Shown in pieces: positions 41,853 through 50,258 of a stretch of 64,000 nt of DNA. Origin of the DNA: Aquabacterium humicola (GTDB taxonomy: Bacteria > Pseudomonadota > Gammaproteobacteria > Burkholderiales > Burkholderiaceae_C); contig NZ_JARGNB010000004.1 in NCBI RefSeq assembly GCF_030167915.1, forward strand, positions 1 to 64,000, given 5' to 3'. The notes beneath the pieces are model-generated. The model was not told the origin of the DNA. It worked only from the letters and a program-made list of their open reading frames with translations, and did no database searches. A program made the translations under genes and the position numbers. How positions within the stretch are numbered: position 1 is the stretch's first letter; the number at the start of each line of letters is the position of its first letter.

Positions 41853-42896
41853 TCAGACCAGCTTCTTCAGCAGCTCGGCCTTCTTCGCGGCGAACTCGTC
41901 CTCGGTCAGGATGCCCTTGGCCTTCAGGTCGGCCAGCTTCTCCAGCGTGGCCATCACCTCGTCGGGGCGGATCGCGGCGGGCTGCGCGGCGGCTGCGCCC
42001 TGCGCCTGGCTGGACTGCAGCCCGGCCGCGAGGTTCTGCGCCATCACCTGGCCCAGCGCAACGCCGGCACCCAGGCCCATCGCGCTGCCGGCCATGCCGC
42101 CGCCGTCGCCCGAGGCCGCGCCCTTGGCGAGCTCGGGCATCGCCTGCGCGGTCTGGTACTGCATGAACTTGCCCATGTCGTTGCCGACCATGCCCATGCC
42201 GATCTTCTGGTCGAGGATCTTCTGCAGCTCCTCCGGCAGCGAGACGTTCTGCACCGTCACGCCCTCGAGCTTCAGGCCGATCGCGTCGAAGGACGGCCCG
42301 GTCGCCTCGCGGATCTGCTTGGCGAACTCGATCTGGTTCGCCGCGAGGTCGAGGAAGGGGATGCCGCTGCGCGCGACCGCATCGCTGATGTGCTGCAGCA
42401 TCAGCCCGCGCAACTGGCCGTCGAGGTCGGCGACCGTGTAGGTGTCGCGCGTGCCCGAGATCTCGGTGTGGAACTTCTTCGGGTCGACCACGCGGTAGGC
42501 GTAGTTGCCGAAGGCGCGCAGGCGCACGGCGCCGAAGTCCTTGTCGCGGATCGTCACCGGCTGCTGGGTGCCCCAGCGCTGGTCGATCTGCTGGCGCGTG
42601 CTGAAGAAGTACAGGTCGCTCTTGAACGGGCTCTCGAACAGCTTGTCCCAATTCTTGAGGTAGGTCAGCACCGGCAGCGTCTGCGTCGTCAGCTTGTACA
42701 TGCCGGGGCCGAAGACGTCGGCCACCTTGCCTTCGTTGACGAAGACGGCCATCTGGCTCTCGCGCACGGTCAGCGACGCGCCGTACTGGATTTCGTTCTG
42801 CGCCATCGGGAAGCGCCAGGCGATCACGCCGTCCTGGCTCTCGGTCCACTCGAGGATGTCGATGAACTGTTTCTTGATGAAGTCCATCAGGCCCAT
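41853..42896 (-). CDS. SPFH/band-7 domain protein with SHOCT-like C-terminus
   Basis: A 347-residue protein related to the YdjI/virion-core-like SPFH family. After a short N-terminus (MGLMDFIKKQFIDILEW) the SPFH domain covers about 40-240 (VFGPGMYKLTTQTLPVLTYL; RLRAFGNYAYRVVDPKKFH; LEGVTVQNVSLPEELQKIL). An Ala/Gly-rich linker follows. The end (VMATLEKLADLKAKGILTED, then EFAAKKAELLKKL) is a SHOCT-type motif. There is no transmembrane helix; the protein probably binds membranes as an oligomeric scaffold. AAGGAG before ATG 42896 sets the start. As first gene it likely defines the promoter of the cluster, divergent from the UbiH-like gene across 84 bp. Confidence 0.87.
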   Translation of the reverse strand: MGLMDFIKKQFIDILEWTESQDGVIAWRFPMAQNEIQYGASLTVRESQMAVFVNEGKVADVFGPGMYKLTTQTLPVLTYLKNWDKLFESPFKSDLYFFSTRQQIDQRWGTQQPVTIRDKDFGAVRLRAFGNYAYRVVDPKKFHTEISGTRDTYTVADLDGQLRGLMLQHISDAVARSGIPFLDLAANQIEFAKQIREATGPSFDAIGLKLEGVTVQNVSLPEELQKILDQKIGMGMVGNDMGKFMQYQTAQAMPELAKGAASGDGGGMAGSAMGLGAGVALGQVMAQNLAAGLQSSQAQGAAAAQPAAIRPDEVMATLEKLADLKAKGILTEDEFAAKKAELLKKLV

Positions 42897-42980
42897 GGCA
42901 ACGCTCCTTGCATCAACACCCCGGCGGAACGGGGGTGCCGGCGAATAATACGTGCCAACCCGGCGCGGATCGAACCCCAC

Positions 42981-44219
42981 ATGAGCCCCGACCTGAACAT
43001 TGCCGTCATCGGCGCCGGCCCGGTCGGGCTGGCGCTGGCGCTGCACGCGGCGCGCACCCTGCCGACCAGCCGCATCAGCGTGTTCGACGCCCGTCCGGTG
43101 GACAAGGACGTCTCCGCCGACCCGCGTACGCTTGCTCTGTCCCTCGGCAGCGTGCAGCTGCTGCAACGGCTGCAGGCCTGGCCGGCGGCCGATGCGCAGC
43201 CGATCCTCGAGGTGCATGTGTCGCAGGCGCCGCCGACGCTGGCCTTCGCCGGCGGGCTGCAGCGCCTGGGCCTGGGCGACGCGGAGGCCACCGTGCGCAT
43301 CCGTGCCGAGGACGAGGCGGTACCGCTGCTCGGCGCGGTGCTGGGCTACGGCCAGCTGGTCGCGCCGCTGCAGCGCGCCTGGCTCGAAGTGGCCGCGCAG
43401 GCGCCCGAGCGGCTCTTCACCCGCTTCGGCACGCCGGTCACCGCGCTGCAGCCCAAGGACGGCGGTGTCGAGATCGATGCCGGCATCGCCGAGCGCTTCG
43501 ACCTGGCGGTGATCGCCGAGGGCGGCGTGTTCTCGGCCGAACCGCCCGGCACCACCATCGCGCCACGGCCACGCGGCCCGCTGCGGCACGACTACAGGCA
43601 GACCGCCTGGGTCGGCACCGTGGCGGTCGACGGCGGCATGGCGGGCCGGGCGTTCGAACGCTTCACGCGCCACGGGCCGGTCGCGCTGCTGCCGCTGAAG
43701 CCCGACGGCGCGCAGGCGCTAGCGGCGCTGGTGTGGTGCGTGCCCAGCGACGACGACCCGGTGCGCGAGCTCGACGATGCGCAGCGCCTCGTCGTGCTGC
43801 AGAGCCTGCTGCCCGAGGCCGCCGGCCGCGTGCTGTCGATCGGCGCGCTGAAGCCCTTCCCGCTCGGGCTCAACGCCGAGCGCACGCTGGTCGACGGCGC
43901 GACGGTGCGCATCGGCAATGCCGCGCAGACGCTGCACCCGGTGGCCGGCCAGGGCCTCAACCTCGGCCTGCGCGACGCCTTCGAGCTGGTGCTGGCGCTG
44001 CGGGACGCGTCCAGCGTCGCCGGCGCGCTGCGGCGCGTCGAATGGTCGCGCGCGCCGGACCGCTGGGCGGCGATCGCCGCCACCGATTTCCTCGCCCGCA
44101 GCTTCACCTGGCGCTGGCCGGGGCTGCCGGCCGCGCGCGGGCTGGGCCTGGCGGCGCTGCAGGCGCTGCCGCCGCTGAAGTCGGCGCTGGCGCGGCAGAT
44201 GATGTTCGGGCGGCGCTGA
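42981..44219 (+). CDS. UbiH/UbiF/Coq6-family FAD monooxygenase
   Basis: A 412-residue flavin hydroxylase of ubiquinone synthesis. It has the N-terminal FAD motif NIAVIGAGPVGLALALHAA and the second FAD motif in GNAAQTLHPVAGQGLNLGLR, where GD is replaced by GN, a variation seen in family members. Such enzymes hydroxylate the benzoquinone ring precursor at C5, C1 or C6; the position used cannot be told from this sequence alone. Single gene, ending 4 bp before the convergent ROK gene. Start ATG 42981 (MSPDLNIAVIG). Confidence 0.87.
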   Translation: MSPDLNIAVIGAGPVGLALALHAARTLPTSRISVFDARPVDKDVSADPRTLALSLGSVQLLQRLQAWPAADAQPILEVHVSQAPPTLAFAGGLQRLGLGDAEATVRIRAEDEAVPLLGAVLGYGQLVAPLQRAWLEVAAQAPERLFTRFGTPVTALQPKDGGVEIDAGIAERFDLAVIAEGGVFSAEPPGTTIAPRPRGPLRHDYRQTAWVGTVAVDGGMAGRAFERFTRHGPVALLPLKPDGAQALAALVWCVPSDDDPVRELDDAQRLVVLQSLLPEAAGRVLSIGALKPFPLGLNAERTLVDGATVRIGNAAQTLHPVAGQGLNLGLRDAFELVLALRDASSVAGALRRVEWSRAPDRWAAIAATDFLARSFTWRWPGLPAARGLGLAALQALPPLKSALARQMMFGRR

Positions 44220-44223
44220 AGCC

Positions 44224-45471
44224 TCACTCGATCGCCATCTTCAGGAACAGCTCGCGGTCCGGCGCGAAGTTGGCGTACAGCGGCAGCAGCGCCCCGCCGA
44301 GCGCGCGCGCGTCGGAGCCGATGGTGCCGGGCAGCAGCGGCGGGCGGTCGACGCCTTCCCAGCTGTAGCCGGCCAGCGCCCGCTCCAGTGCGACCAGCAG
44401 CGCGGCCTGCAGCGCGCGGCTGAACGAGCCGTCGACGATCACGCCGTCCAGGTCGAGCAGGCAGGCCGCGCCGTTGACCGCGAAGGCGATCGCGTCGGCC
44501 GCGTCGGCGAGCCAGGCTTCGGTGTGCGGCGCCCAGGGCGCCTGCAGCGCCCGCTCGTCGGCCGCGGCGCCGATGTCCAGGCCGGCGTCGGCATACAGGC
44601 GTTCCAGGTTGACCAGCGAGGCCACGCTCAGCAACTGGCGCGGACTGGCGCCGCTGGCGTGGCGCTGCAGCGGCAGCGAGCCGATCGCGCCGGCGTTGCC
44701 GTGCGACCCGGCGCGCAAGTGGCTGTCGATCACCAGGCCACCGCCGATGAAGGTGTCGACGAAGACGTACAGGAAGCTCTGGATGCTGCGGCCGCGGCCG
44801 GCCACCAGCTCGGCGACGCAGGCGGCCGCGGTGTCCTTCAGCAGCTCGACCGGCAGCTCGGTGAGCCGCGCGACCTCGGCACGCAGGTCGGTCGACGGCC
44901 AGCGCGCGGCGACCTCCGGCGGCATGTCGAGCAGCGTCTGCCAGCCGCCGAGCGACAACGGCGCGGCGATGCCGATGCCCTGCACGCGGGCGTAGGCCGC
45001 ATCGTCGAGCTGCGCGCGGATCGCCTGCAGCCGCGCGCCGATCTCGGCCAGCAGCTGCGCCGGTTCGGGGTAGCGGTAGTCCATCGTCCAGCGCGCGCGA
45101 ACCGCGCCGACGAAGTCGACCAGCAGCACGTCGACGCTGCGCCGGCCGACCTTGATGCCGATCGCGAACGCACCGTCCGGGTTCAGCGCCAGCGGCACCG
45201 ACGGCTGGCCGACCTTGCCGCGCTGCGGCGCGCCCTTGACGATCAAGCCGTCGTCGAGCAGGCGCTTGGTGATGATCGAGACGGTCTGCGCGGTCAGCTG
45301 CGTCTGCCGCGCGATCTCGGCCCCCGGCAGCGCGCCATGCAACCGGATCGCCTGCAGCACGACGCGCTCGTTGTACTGGCGCTGGCCGCCGTGGCGCGAG
45401 CCCCGCGGCAGCAGGCGCGGCGGGGGCTCGGCCACCGGGTCGGTCACCACCACGGTCAGTGGGCTAGACAT
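44224..45471 (-). CDS. ROK-family transcriptional repressor of the sugar ABC operon
   Basis: A 415-residue ROK protein: an N-terminal winged HTH (ALPGAEIARQTQLTAQTVSI, about 48-67) and two-lobed sugar-kinase-like domains. The usual ROK zinc motif (CxCGxxGC) is not evident: the region HLRAGSHGNAGAIGSLPLQR has lost the cysteines. Sugar sensing of the NagC/Mlc/XylR type is expected. It overlaps the upstream ABC ATPase gene by 16 bp, so it is the last gene of the importer operon and likely autoregulated through the palindrome at 48366-48388. Confidence 0.85.
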   Translation of the reverse strand: MSSPLTVVVTDPVAEPPPRLLPRGSRHGGQRQYNERVVLQAIRLHGALPGAEIARQTQLTAQTVSIITKRLLDDGLIVKGAPQRGKVGQPSVPLALNPDGAFAIGIKVGRRSVDVLLVDFVGAVRARWTMDYRYPEPAQLLAEIGARLQAIRAQLDDAAYARVQGIGIAAPLSLGGWQTLLDMPPEVAARWPSTDLRAEVARLTELPVELLKDTAAACVAELVAGRGRSIQSFLYVFVDTFIGGGLVIDSHLRAGSHGNAGAIGSLPLQRHASGASPRQLLSVASLVNLERLYADAGLDIGAAADERALQAPWAPHTEAWLADAADAIAFAVNGAACLLDLDGVIVDGSFSRALQAALLVALERALAGYSWEGVDRPPLLPGTIGSDARALGGALLPLYANFAPDRELFLKMAIE

Positions 45472-46262
45472 TCAGACGGAATCTCCTCGGGGCGCATCGC
45501 GCCGGTCATCACCGCGACGGTATCGCTCATGCTGATCTTCTTCGGGTTCAGCACCGCGGCACGGCGGCCGAGGCGGGCGACGTGGATGCGGTCGGCGACC
45601 TCGAAGACATGCGGCATGTTGTGCGAAATCAGCACCACCGGCAGGCCCTGGTCGCGCACGCGGCGGATCAGCTCGAGCACCATGTTGCCTTCCTTGACGC
45701 CGAGCGCGGCAGTCGGCTCGTCCATGATGACCACGTGCTGCGCGAAGGCCGCCGCGCGCGCCACGGCGACGCACTGGCGCTGGCCGCCGGACAGCGTCTC
45801 GACCGCCTGCGTCATCGAGCGGATGCCGACCTTCAGGTCCTGCATGCGCTCGATGCTCTGCTGCAACATGCGTTTCTTGTCCAGCATGCGAAAGACGCGT
45901 CCGGCCAGCCCGGGGCGGCGCAGCTCGCGGCCGAGGAAGAGGTTCTCGGCGATCGTCATCGCCGGCGCGACCGCGAGGTCCTGGTAGACCGTCTCGATGC
46001 CGGCGCGGCGCGCGTCGATCGGGCTGCGAAAGCGGATCGGCTGGCCGTCGAGGCGGATCTCGCCGTCGTCGGGCACGATCGCGCCGGACAGCGCCTTGAT
46101 CAGCGAAGACTTGCCGGCGCCGTTGTCGCCGATCACCGCGAGGATCTCGCCGGCGCGCAGCTCGAAATCGGCACCGTCCAGCGCGGTGACCTGGCCGTAG
46201 CGCTTCACCAGGCCCCGGGCCTGCATGACGATCTGCGGCGCGGCGTTCGATGCGGCGTTCAT
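45456..46262 (-). CDS. frcA: Sugar ABC transporter ATP-binding protein (FrcA-like)
   Basis: A 268-residue single-NBD ATPase: Walker A GDNGAGKSSLIK, Q-loop in ETVYQDLAVAP, signature LSGGQRQ and Walker B VVIMDEPTAAL, with the switch His in LISHNMPHVF. Ribose-type importers usually have a fused double NBD near 500 residues; the single-NBD form is typical of the fructose importer FrcBCA. Its start (46262) touches the permease stop (TGATG), so translation is coupled. Fructose specificity is supported by the divergent fructokinase-like gene but is not proven. Confidence 0.87.
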   Translation of the reverse strand: MNAASNAAPQIVMQARGLVKRYGQVTALDGADFELRAGEILAVIGDNGAGKSSLIKALSGAIVPDDGEIRLDGQPIRFRSPIDARRAGIETVYQDLAVAPAMTIAENLFLGRELRRPGLAGRVFRMLDKKRMLQQSIERMQDLKVGIRSMTQAVETLSGGQRQCVAVARAAAFAQHVVIMDEPTAALGVKEGNMVLELIRRVRDQGLPVVLISHNMPHVFEVADRIHVARLGRRAAVLNPKKISMSDTVAVMTGAMRPEEIPSECLAH

Positions 46263-47266
46263 CAGCGGGCTCCCTTGCGCGAGAGTTGGTCGGTGGCCAC
46301 CGCCAGGATCACCAGCACGCCGGTGACCAGCACCTGGTAGATCGACGACACGCCCATCAGCGTCAGGCCGTTGCGGAACACGCCGACGATCAGCGCGCCG
46401 ACGAGCGTGCCCAGCACGACGCCGCGGCCGCCGAAGAGGCTGGTGCCGCCGAGCACGACGGCGGTGATCGCGTCGAGGTTCTCGGTCTGCCCGGCGTTCG
46501 GATCACCGACGCCGGTGCGCGCCACCGACAGCAGCGAGGCGATGCCGTAGAACAGCCCCGCGACCACGTAGACGCCGAGCAGCACCTTCTGCGTCGGGAT
46601 GCCGACCAGACGCGTCGCTTCCGCGTTGTTGCCCACCGCGTAGACATGGCGGCCGGCCGCGGTTTCGCGCAGCACGAACCAGGTCAGCCCGAACAGCGCC
46701 AGCATCAGCAGCGTGCCCCAGGCGACCTCGGTGCCGCCGATCGAGAAGGTGGCGCCGAGCGCGGTCAGCGCATCGGGCAGGCCGGTGATCGTCTGGGAGC
46801 CGGAGTAGAGCTGCGTGATCGCGAACGCGATGTTCAGCGTGCCCAGCGTGACGATGAAGGGCGGCAGCTTGATGCGCGTGACGAGCAGCCCGTTGATCAG
46901 GCCGAACAGCGTCGTCACCGCCAGCCCGCAGCCGATGGCCAGTGCCGGCGGCAGGCCGAGCTCGGTGGCGAACTTCGTCATCACGACGCCGCCCAGTGCC
47001 ATCACCATGCCGCAGGACAGGTCGATGCCGGCGGTCAGGATGATCAGCGTCTGGCCGATCGCGATGACCCCGACGACCATCACCTGCTGCAGCACCAGCG
47101 ACAGGTTGCCGCCGGTGAGGAAGCGGTCGCTCTGGGTCGCGAAGAAGGCGCAGGCGGCGAGCAGCGCGATGAAGGGCCCGAGCGTGCCGAGCGGGGGAAG
47201 CTTGTCCTTCAGGGTGCGCATGGTGTGCTGCGGGCCGGTTGGCAGGGGGACGGCGGTGGTGCCCAT
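46262..47266 (-). CDS. frcC: Sugar ABC transporter permease (FrcC/RbsC-like)
   Basis: A 334-residue inner-membrane permease with about eight to ten helices. Family motifs: VGVIAIGQTLIILTAGIDLS near the first third; the cytoplasmic coupling region AAGRHVYAVGNNAEATRLVG; and VVLGGTSLFGGRGVVLGTL. It passes the sugar delivered by the periplasmic binding protein. The start at 47266 is provisional; an in-frame ATG at 47221 (MRTLKDKLPP) would remove a 15-residue hydrophilic leader. It lies between frcB and frcA in the operon. Confidence 0.9.
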   Translation of the reverse strand: MGTTAVPLPTGPQHTMRTLKDKLPPLGTLGPFIALLAACAFFATQSDRFLTGGNLSLVLQQVMVVGVIAIGQTLIILTAGIDLSCGMVMALGGVVMTKFATELGLPPALAIGCGLAVTTLFGLINGLLVTRIKLPPFIVTLGTLNIAFAITQLYSGSQTITGLPDALTALGATFSIGGTEVAWGTLLMLALFGLTWFVLRETAAGRHVYAVGNNAEATRLVGIPTQKVLLGVYVVAGLFYGIASLLSVARTGVGDPNAGQTENLDAITAVVLGGTSLFGGRGVVLGTLVGALIVGVFRNGLTLMGVSSIYQVLVTGVLVILAVATDQLSRKGAR

Positions 47267-47283
47267 GATGTCTCAGGCCCCGG

Positions 47284-48279
47284 TCACTTCTTGCCCCAGC
47301 ACAGCGAGGTGCCGGTGGCGACGTCCTTGCTCTCGACGCCGGGCACCGCCTTGGCGGCGATCAGCGTGACGCCGGTGTCGGTGTAGCCGCTGACCTTCTT
47401 GCCGCCCTTGGCGTAGGCCATGCCGGCGTCGACGCCCATCGCCGCCATCTTCAGCGGGTACTGCTGCGAGGTGGCGGCGATCTTGCCGTCGCCGACGTCC
47501 TTGACGCCCTGGCAGCCGCCGTCGACCGACACGATCACGACACCCTTGTCCTTGCCCACCTTCTTCAGCGCGTTGAACGCGCCCGCGGCGGCCGGCTCGT
47601 TGATCGTGTAGACCACGTTGACGTCGGCGGACTTCTGCAGGCAGTTCTCCATCGCCGTCTGGCCCTTGGCCTGGTCGCCGAAGCTGTCGGCCATGCAGAC
47701 CACCTCGGCGGCCTTGCCGAGCTCGTTGCTCTTCGCGTCCGGCGCCGCCAGGCCGAAGCCCTTCAGGAAGCCGTTGTGGCGCTGCGCGCCGACCGGGTGG
47801 CCGGGGAAGAGGTCGAGCATCACGATCTTCGCCGGCTTGCCCGCCAGCGCGGCCTTCGCGTACTGGCCGATCAGCACGCCGGCCTTGTAGTTGTCGGTGG
47901 CGAAGAGCGCATCGGTGGCCTCGGCCGGGTCGGTCGGGCTGTCGAGCGCGATCACCTGCACGCCCTTGGCCTGCGCCTTCTTGATCGCCGGGATGATGGC
48001 CTTCGAGTCGCTGGGCGTGATCAGGATCGTCTTCGCGCCGGCGGCGATCATGTTCTCGATCGCCGTCACCTGGCCCGCGTTGTCGCCGTCGGTCTTGCCA
48101 GCACCGGTCAAGAGCTTGGCGCCCTGCGCCTTGGCGGCCTCGGCCGCGCCTTCCTTCATCTTCACGAAGAACGGGTTGGTCTCGGTCTTGGTGATCAGGC
48201 CGATCACCGGCGCGTCGGCGGCCAGCGCGGGGCCGGTGGCGGACAGGGCGAGCAGGGAAGTCAGCAAACAACGGCGCAT
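47284..48279 (-). CDS. frcB: Periplasmic sugar-binding protein of the FrcBCA importer
   Basis: A 331-residue type I periplasmic binding protein (ribose-binding family) with a Sec signal peptide (CLLTSLLALSATGPALA). The mature part begins APVIGLITKTETNPFFVKM. Sugar-contact regions include ITPSDSKA, DSPTDPAEA and YTINEPAAAGAF. AGGAG 6 bases before ATG 48279 sets the start. As the first gene of the leftward frcBCA-ROK operon, it is expressed most strongly. The promoter lies in the 132 bp shared with the divergent kinase gene, beside the palindromic operator candidate. Confidence 0.9.
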   Translation of the reverse strand: MRRCLLTSLLALSATGPALAADAPVIGLITKTETNPFFVKMKEGAAEAAKAQGAKLLTGAGKTDGDNAGQVTAIENMIAAGAKTILITPSDSKAIIPAIKKAQAKGVQVIALDSPTDPAEATDALFATDNYKAGVLIGQYAKAALAGKPAKIVMLDLFPGHPVGAQRHNGFLKGFGLAAPDAKSNELGKAAEVVCMADSFGDQAKGQTAMENCLQKSADVNVVYTINEPAAAGAFNALKKVGKDKGVVIVSVDGGCQGVKDVGDGKIAATSQQYPLKMAAMGVDAGMAYAKGGKKVSGYTDTGVTLIAAKAVPGVESKDVATGTSLCWGKK

Positions 48280-48365
48280 GGCGGTCTCCTGGAAGGGCAA
48301 GCGGGGTAGGGCGGGTGCGGCGGGCCCGGGTCGGACCCGATGGTGAAATTCTCGGCGCCATGCTT

Positions 48366-48388
48366 TAATAAATCAAGTTGATTGATTA
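48366..48388. promoter_or_regulatory. Near-perfect 23-bp AT-rich palindrome: likely ROK operator
   Basis: Half-sites TAATAAATCAA (48366-48376) and TTGATTGATTA (48378-48388) around a central G are inverted repeats with one mismatch in 11. They lie in the 132 bp between divergent frcB and the fructokinase gene, in otherwise GC-rich DNA. AT-rich palindromes of this kind are bound by ROK repressors such as NagC and Mlc; one is encoded at the end of the operon. Confidence 0.65.
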
Positions 48389-48411
48389 ATGGTTATCCCG
48401 GAGGCCCTGTC

Positions 48412-49344
48412 ATGTTCATCGTCTGCGGCGAAGCGCTCTTCGATGTCTTCTCGACCGGCGACACCGCCACCGGCCTGGCCTTCGACGGCCGCATCGGCGG
48501 CTCGCCGTTCAACGTCGCCATGGGCCTGGCCCGGCTGCGGCAGCCGGTCGGCTTCCTCGGCGGCATCGGCACCGGCTTCGCCGGCGAGCGGCTGATGCGC
48601 GCGCTGCTCGACGAAGGCATCGACACGCGCTGCGCGGCGCGCCTGGACGCGCCGACGACGCTGAGCCTCGTCGGCCTCGATGCGCGCGGGGTGCCCTCCT
48701 ACGCCTTCTACGGCCACGGCGCGGCGGACCGCGCGCTGCGGCCCGAGCACCTGGACGCGGTGCCGCCCGAGGCGCGCGCCTTCCACTTCGGCTCCTACGC
48801 GATGGTGGTGGACCCGGTGGCATCGACGCAGCGCCTGCTGGTCGAGCGCGAGCACCCTCGCAGCCTGATCAGCTACGACCCGAACATCCGCGCCAACGTC
48901 GAGCCGGACCTCGCGGTGTGGCGCAGCACGCTGCTGTGGATGCTGCCGCGCACGCACCTGCTGAAGATCAGCGACGAGGACCTCGCGCTGCTGCACCCCG
49001 GCCGCACGCCCGAGGCCTTCGCGGCCGAGGCGCTGGCCGCCGGCACCGCGCTGGTGGTGGTCACGCGCGGCGCCGACGGTGCGCTCGGCTTCACCGCGCG
49101 CGAGACGGTCGCGGTGCCCGGCGTGCCGGTGGCGCTGGTCGACACGGTCGGCGCGGGCGACACCTTCCAGGCCGCGCTGCTGACCTGGCTGGCCGAGCGC
49201 GACCGCCTGGACGCGGCGGCGCTGGCATCGCTGAGACGCGACGAGCTCGACGGCGCGCTGCGTTTCGCCGCCCAGGCCGCGGCCATCACCTGCTCGCGCC
49301 GCGGCGCCGACCTGCCGCGGCGCGCCGAGCTGCCGGACCGCTAA
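48412..49344 (+). CDS. PfkB-family sugar kinase, probable fructokinase
   Basis: A 310-residue ribokinase/PfkB kinase. The first signature is GGSPFNVAMGLARL with the early IVCGEALFDVF; the second is DTVGAGDTFQAALL, whose Asp is the catalytic base and whose GAGD forms the anion hole. GGAGG upstream supports ATG 48412. Divergent from the importer operon and sharing the palindromic operator region, it is expected to phosphorylate the imported sugar. This N-terminal form is typical of bacterial fructokinases. Specificity is inferred from family and context. Confidence 0.87.
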   Translation: MFIVCGEALFDVFSTGDTATGLAFDGRIGGSPFNVAMGLARLRQPVGFLGGIGTGFAGERLMRALLDEGIDTRCAARLDAPTTLSLVGLDARGVPSYAFYGHGAADRALRPEHLDAVPPEARAFHFGSYAMVVDPVASTQRLLVEREHPRSLISYDPNIRANVEPDLAVWRSTLLWMLPRTHLLKISDEDLALLHPGRTPEAFAAEALAAGTALVVVTRGADGALGFTARETVAVPGVPVALVDTVGAGDTFQAALLTWLAERDRLDAAALASLRRDELDGALRFAAQAAAITCSRRGADLPRRAELPDR

Positions 49345-49402
49345 CCCGTCAAAGGCGCGTCACCGGCGCCGGCGCCCGCATCGCCGGCGGCGGCGGCGGA
49401 CC

Positions 49403-50203
49403 TCACAAACGCCGGTGCGACAGCGCCGGCAGCCGCGTGCGCACTTCGTCCAGCCGCGCGCGCGACAGCTCGCCCATCACGACGCCCTCGCCTTCGTCGC
49501 GGCAGCCGAGCAGCTGCCCCCACGGGTCGGCGATCAGCGTGTGGCCCCAGGTGCGGCGGCCGTTCTCGTGCACCCCGCCTTGCGCCGGCGCCATCACGTA
49601 GCACTGGTTCTCGACCGCGCGGGCGCGCAGCAGCAGTTCCCAGTGCGCCTCGCCGGTCGGGTAGGTGAAGGCCGCCGGCACGACGATCAGGTCACAGGCG
49701 GGGCGCATCAGCGCACGGTAGAGCTCGGGGAAGCGCAGGTCGTAGCAGACCGACAGCCCGATGCGCCAGCCGTCGGCATCGAAGGCCACCGGTTCGGTGC
49801 CCGCCTCGAGCACGCGGCCTTCGTCGTAGCGCTCGCGGCCGTTGTCGAAGTTGAACAGGTGCATCTTGTCGTAGCGCGTGATGCGCGAGCCGTCGGGCGC
49901 GTAGACCAGCGTGCTGTTGCGCACGCGCTCGGGATCGGCCGTGCGCAGCGGCAGCGTGCCGCCGATCACCCACACCTGGTGGTCGCGCGCGATCGTCGAC
50001 AGCGCGGCCTGGATCGGCCCGTCGTCGAGCGTTTCGGCGACGCCGAGCTTGTCGCGGTCGTTGCGGCCCATCAGGCAGAAGTACTCGGGCAGCGCGACCA
50101 GCCGCGCACCGGCCGCCGAGGCCTCGGCGGCCAGGCGCGCCGCGGCGGCGAGGTTGCGATCGACGTCGGGCGTCGAGACCATCTGCAGGGCGGCGATCTT
50201 CAT
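49403..50203 (-). CDS. Nitrilase-superfamily amidohydrolase (Nit1/Nit2-like)
   Basis: A 266-residue carbon-nitrogen hydrolase with the catalytic triad intact: Glu in LVALPEYFCLMG, Lys in RYDKMHLFNFD, Cys in IGLSVCYDLRFPELYRAL. These motifs are those of branch 10 (Nit) enzymes, which include deaminated glutathione amidase and omega-amidase, so metabolite repair is the likely role. Start ATG 50203 (MKIAALQMVSTPD). It lies 55 bp after yhdP in the same direction, a pairing common in Betaproteobacteria. Confidence 0.9.
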   Translation of the reverse strand: MKIAALQMVSTPDVDRNLAAAARLAAEASAAGARLVALPEYFCLMGRNDRDKLGVAETLDDGPIQAALSTIARDHQVWVIGGTLPLRTADPERVRNSTLVYAPDGSRITRYDKMHLFNFDNGRERYDEGRVLEAGTEPVAFDADGWRIGLSVCYDLRFPELYRALMRPACDLIVVPAAFTYPTGEAHWELLLRARAVENQCYVMAPAQGGVHENGRRTWGHTLIADPWGQLLGCRDEGEGVVMGELSRARLDEVRTRLPALSHRRL

Positions 50204-50258
50204 GTGGCGGCTCGCGAAAGGTTCAAATGGCTGCGCGGCGGCGCGCACACCGCCGCCC

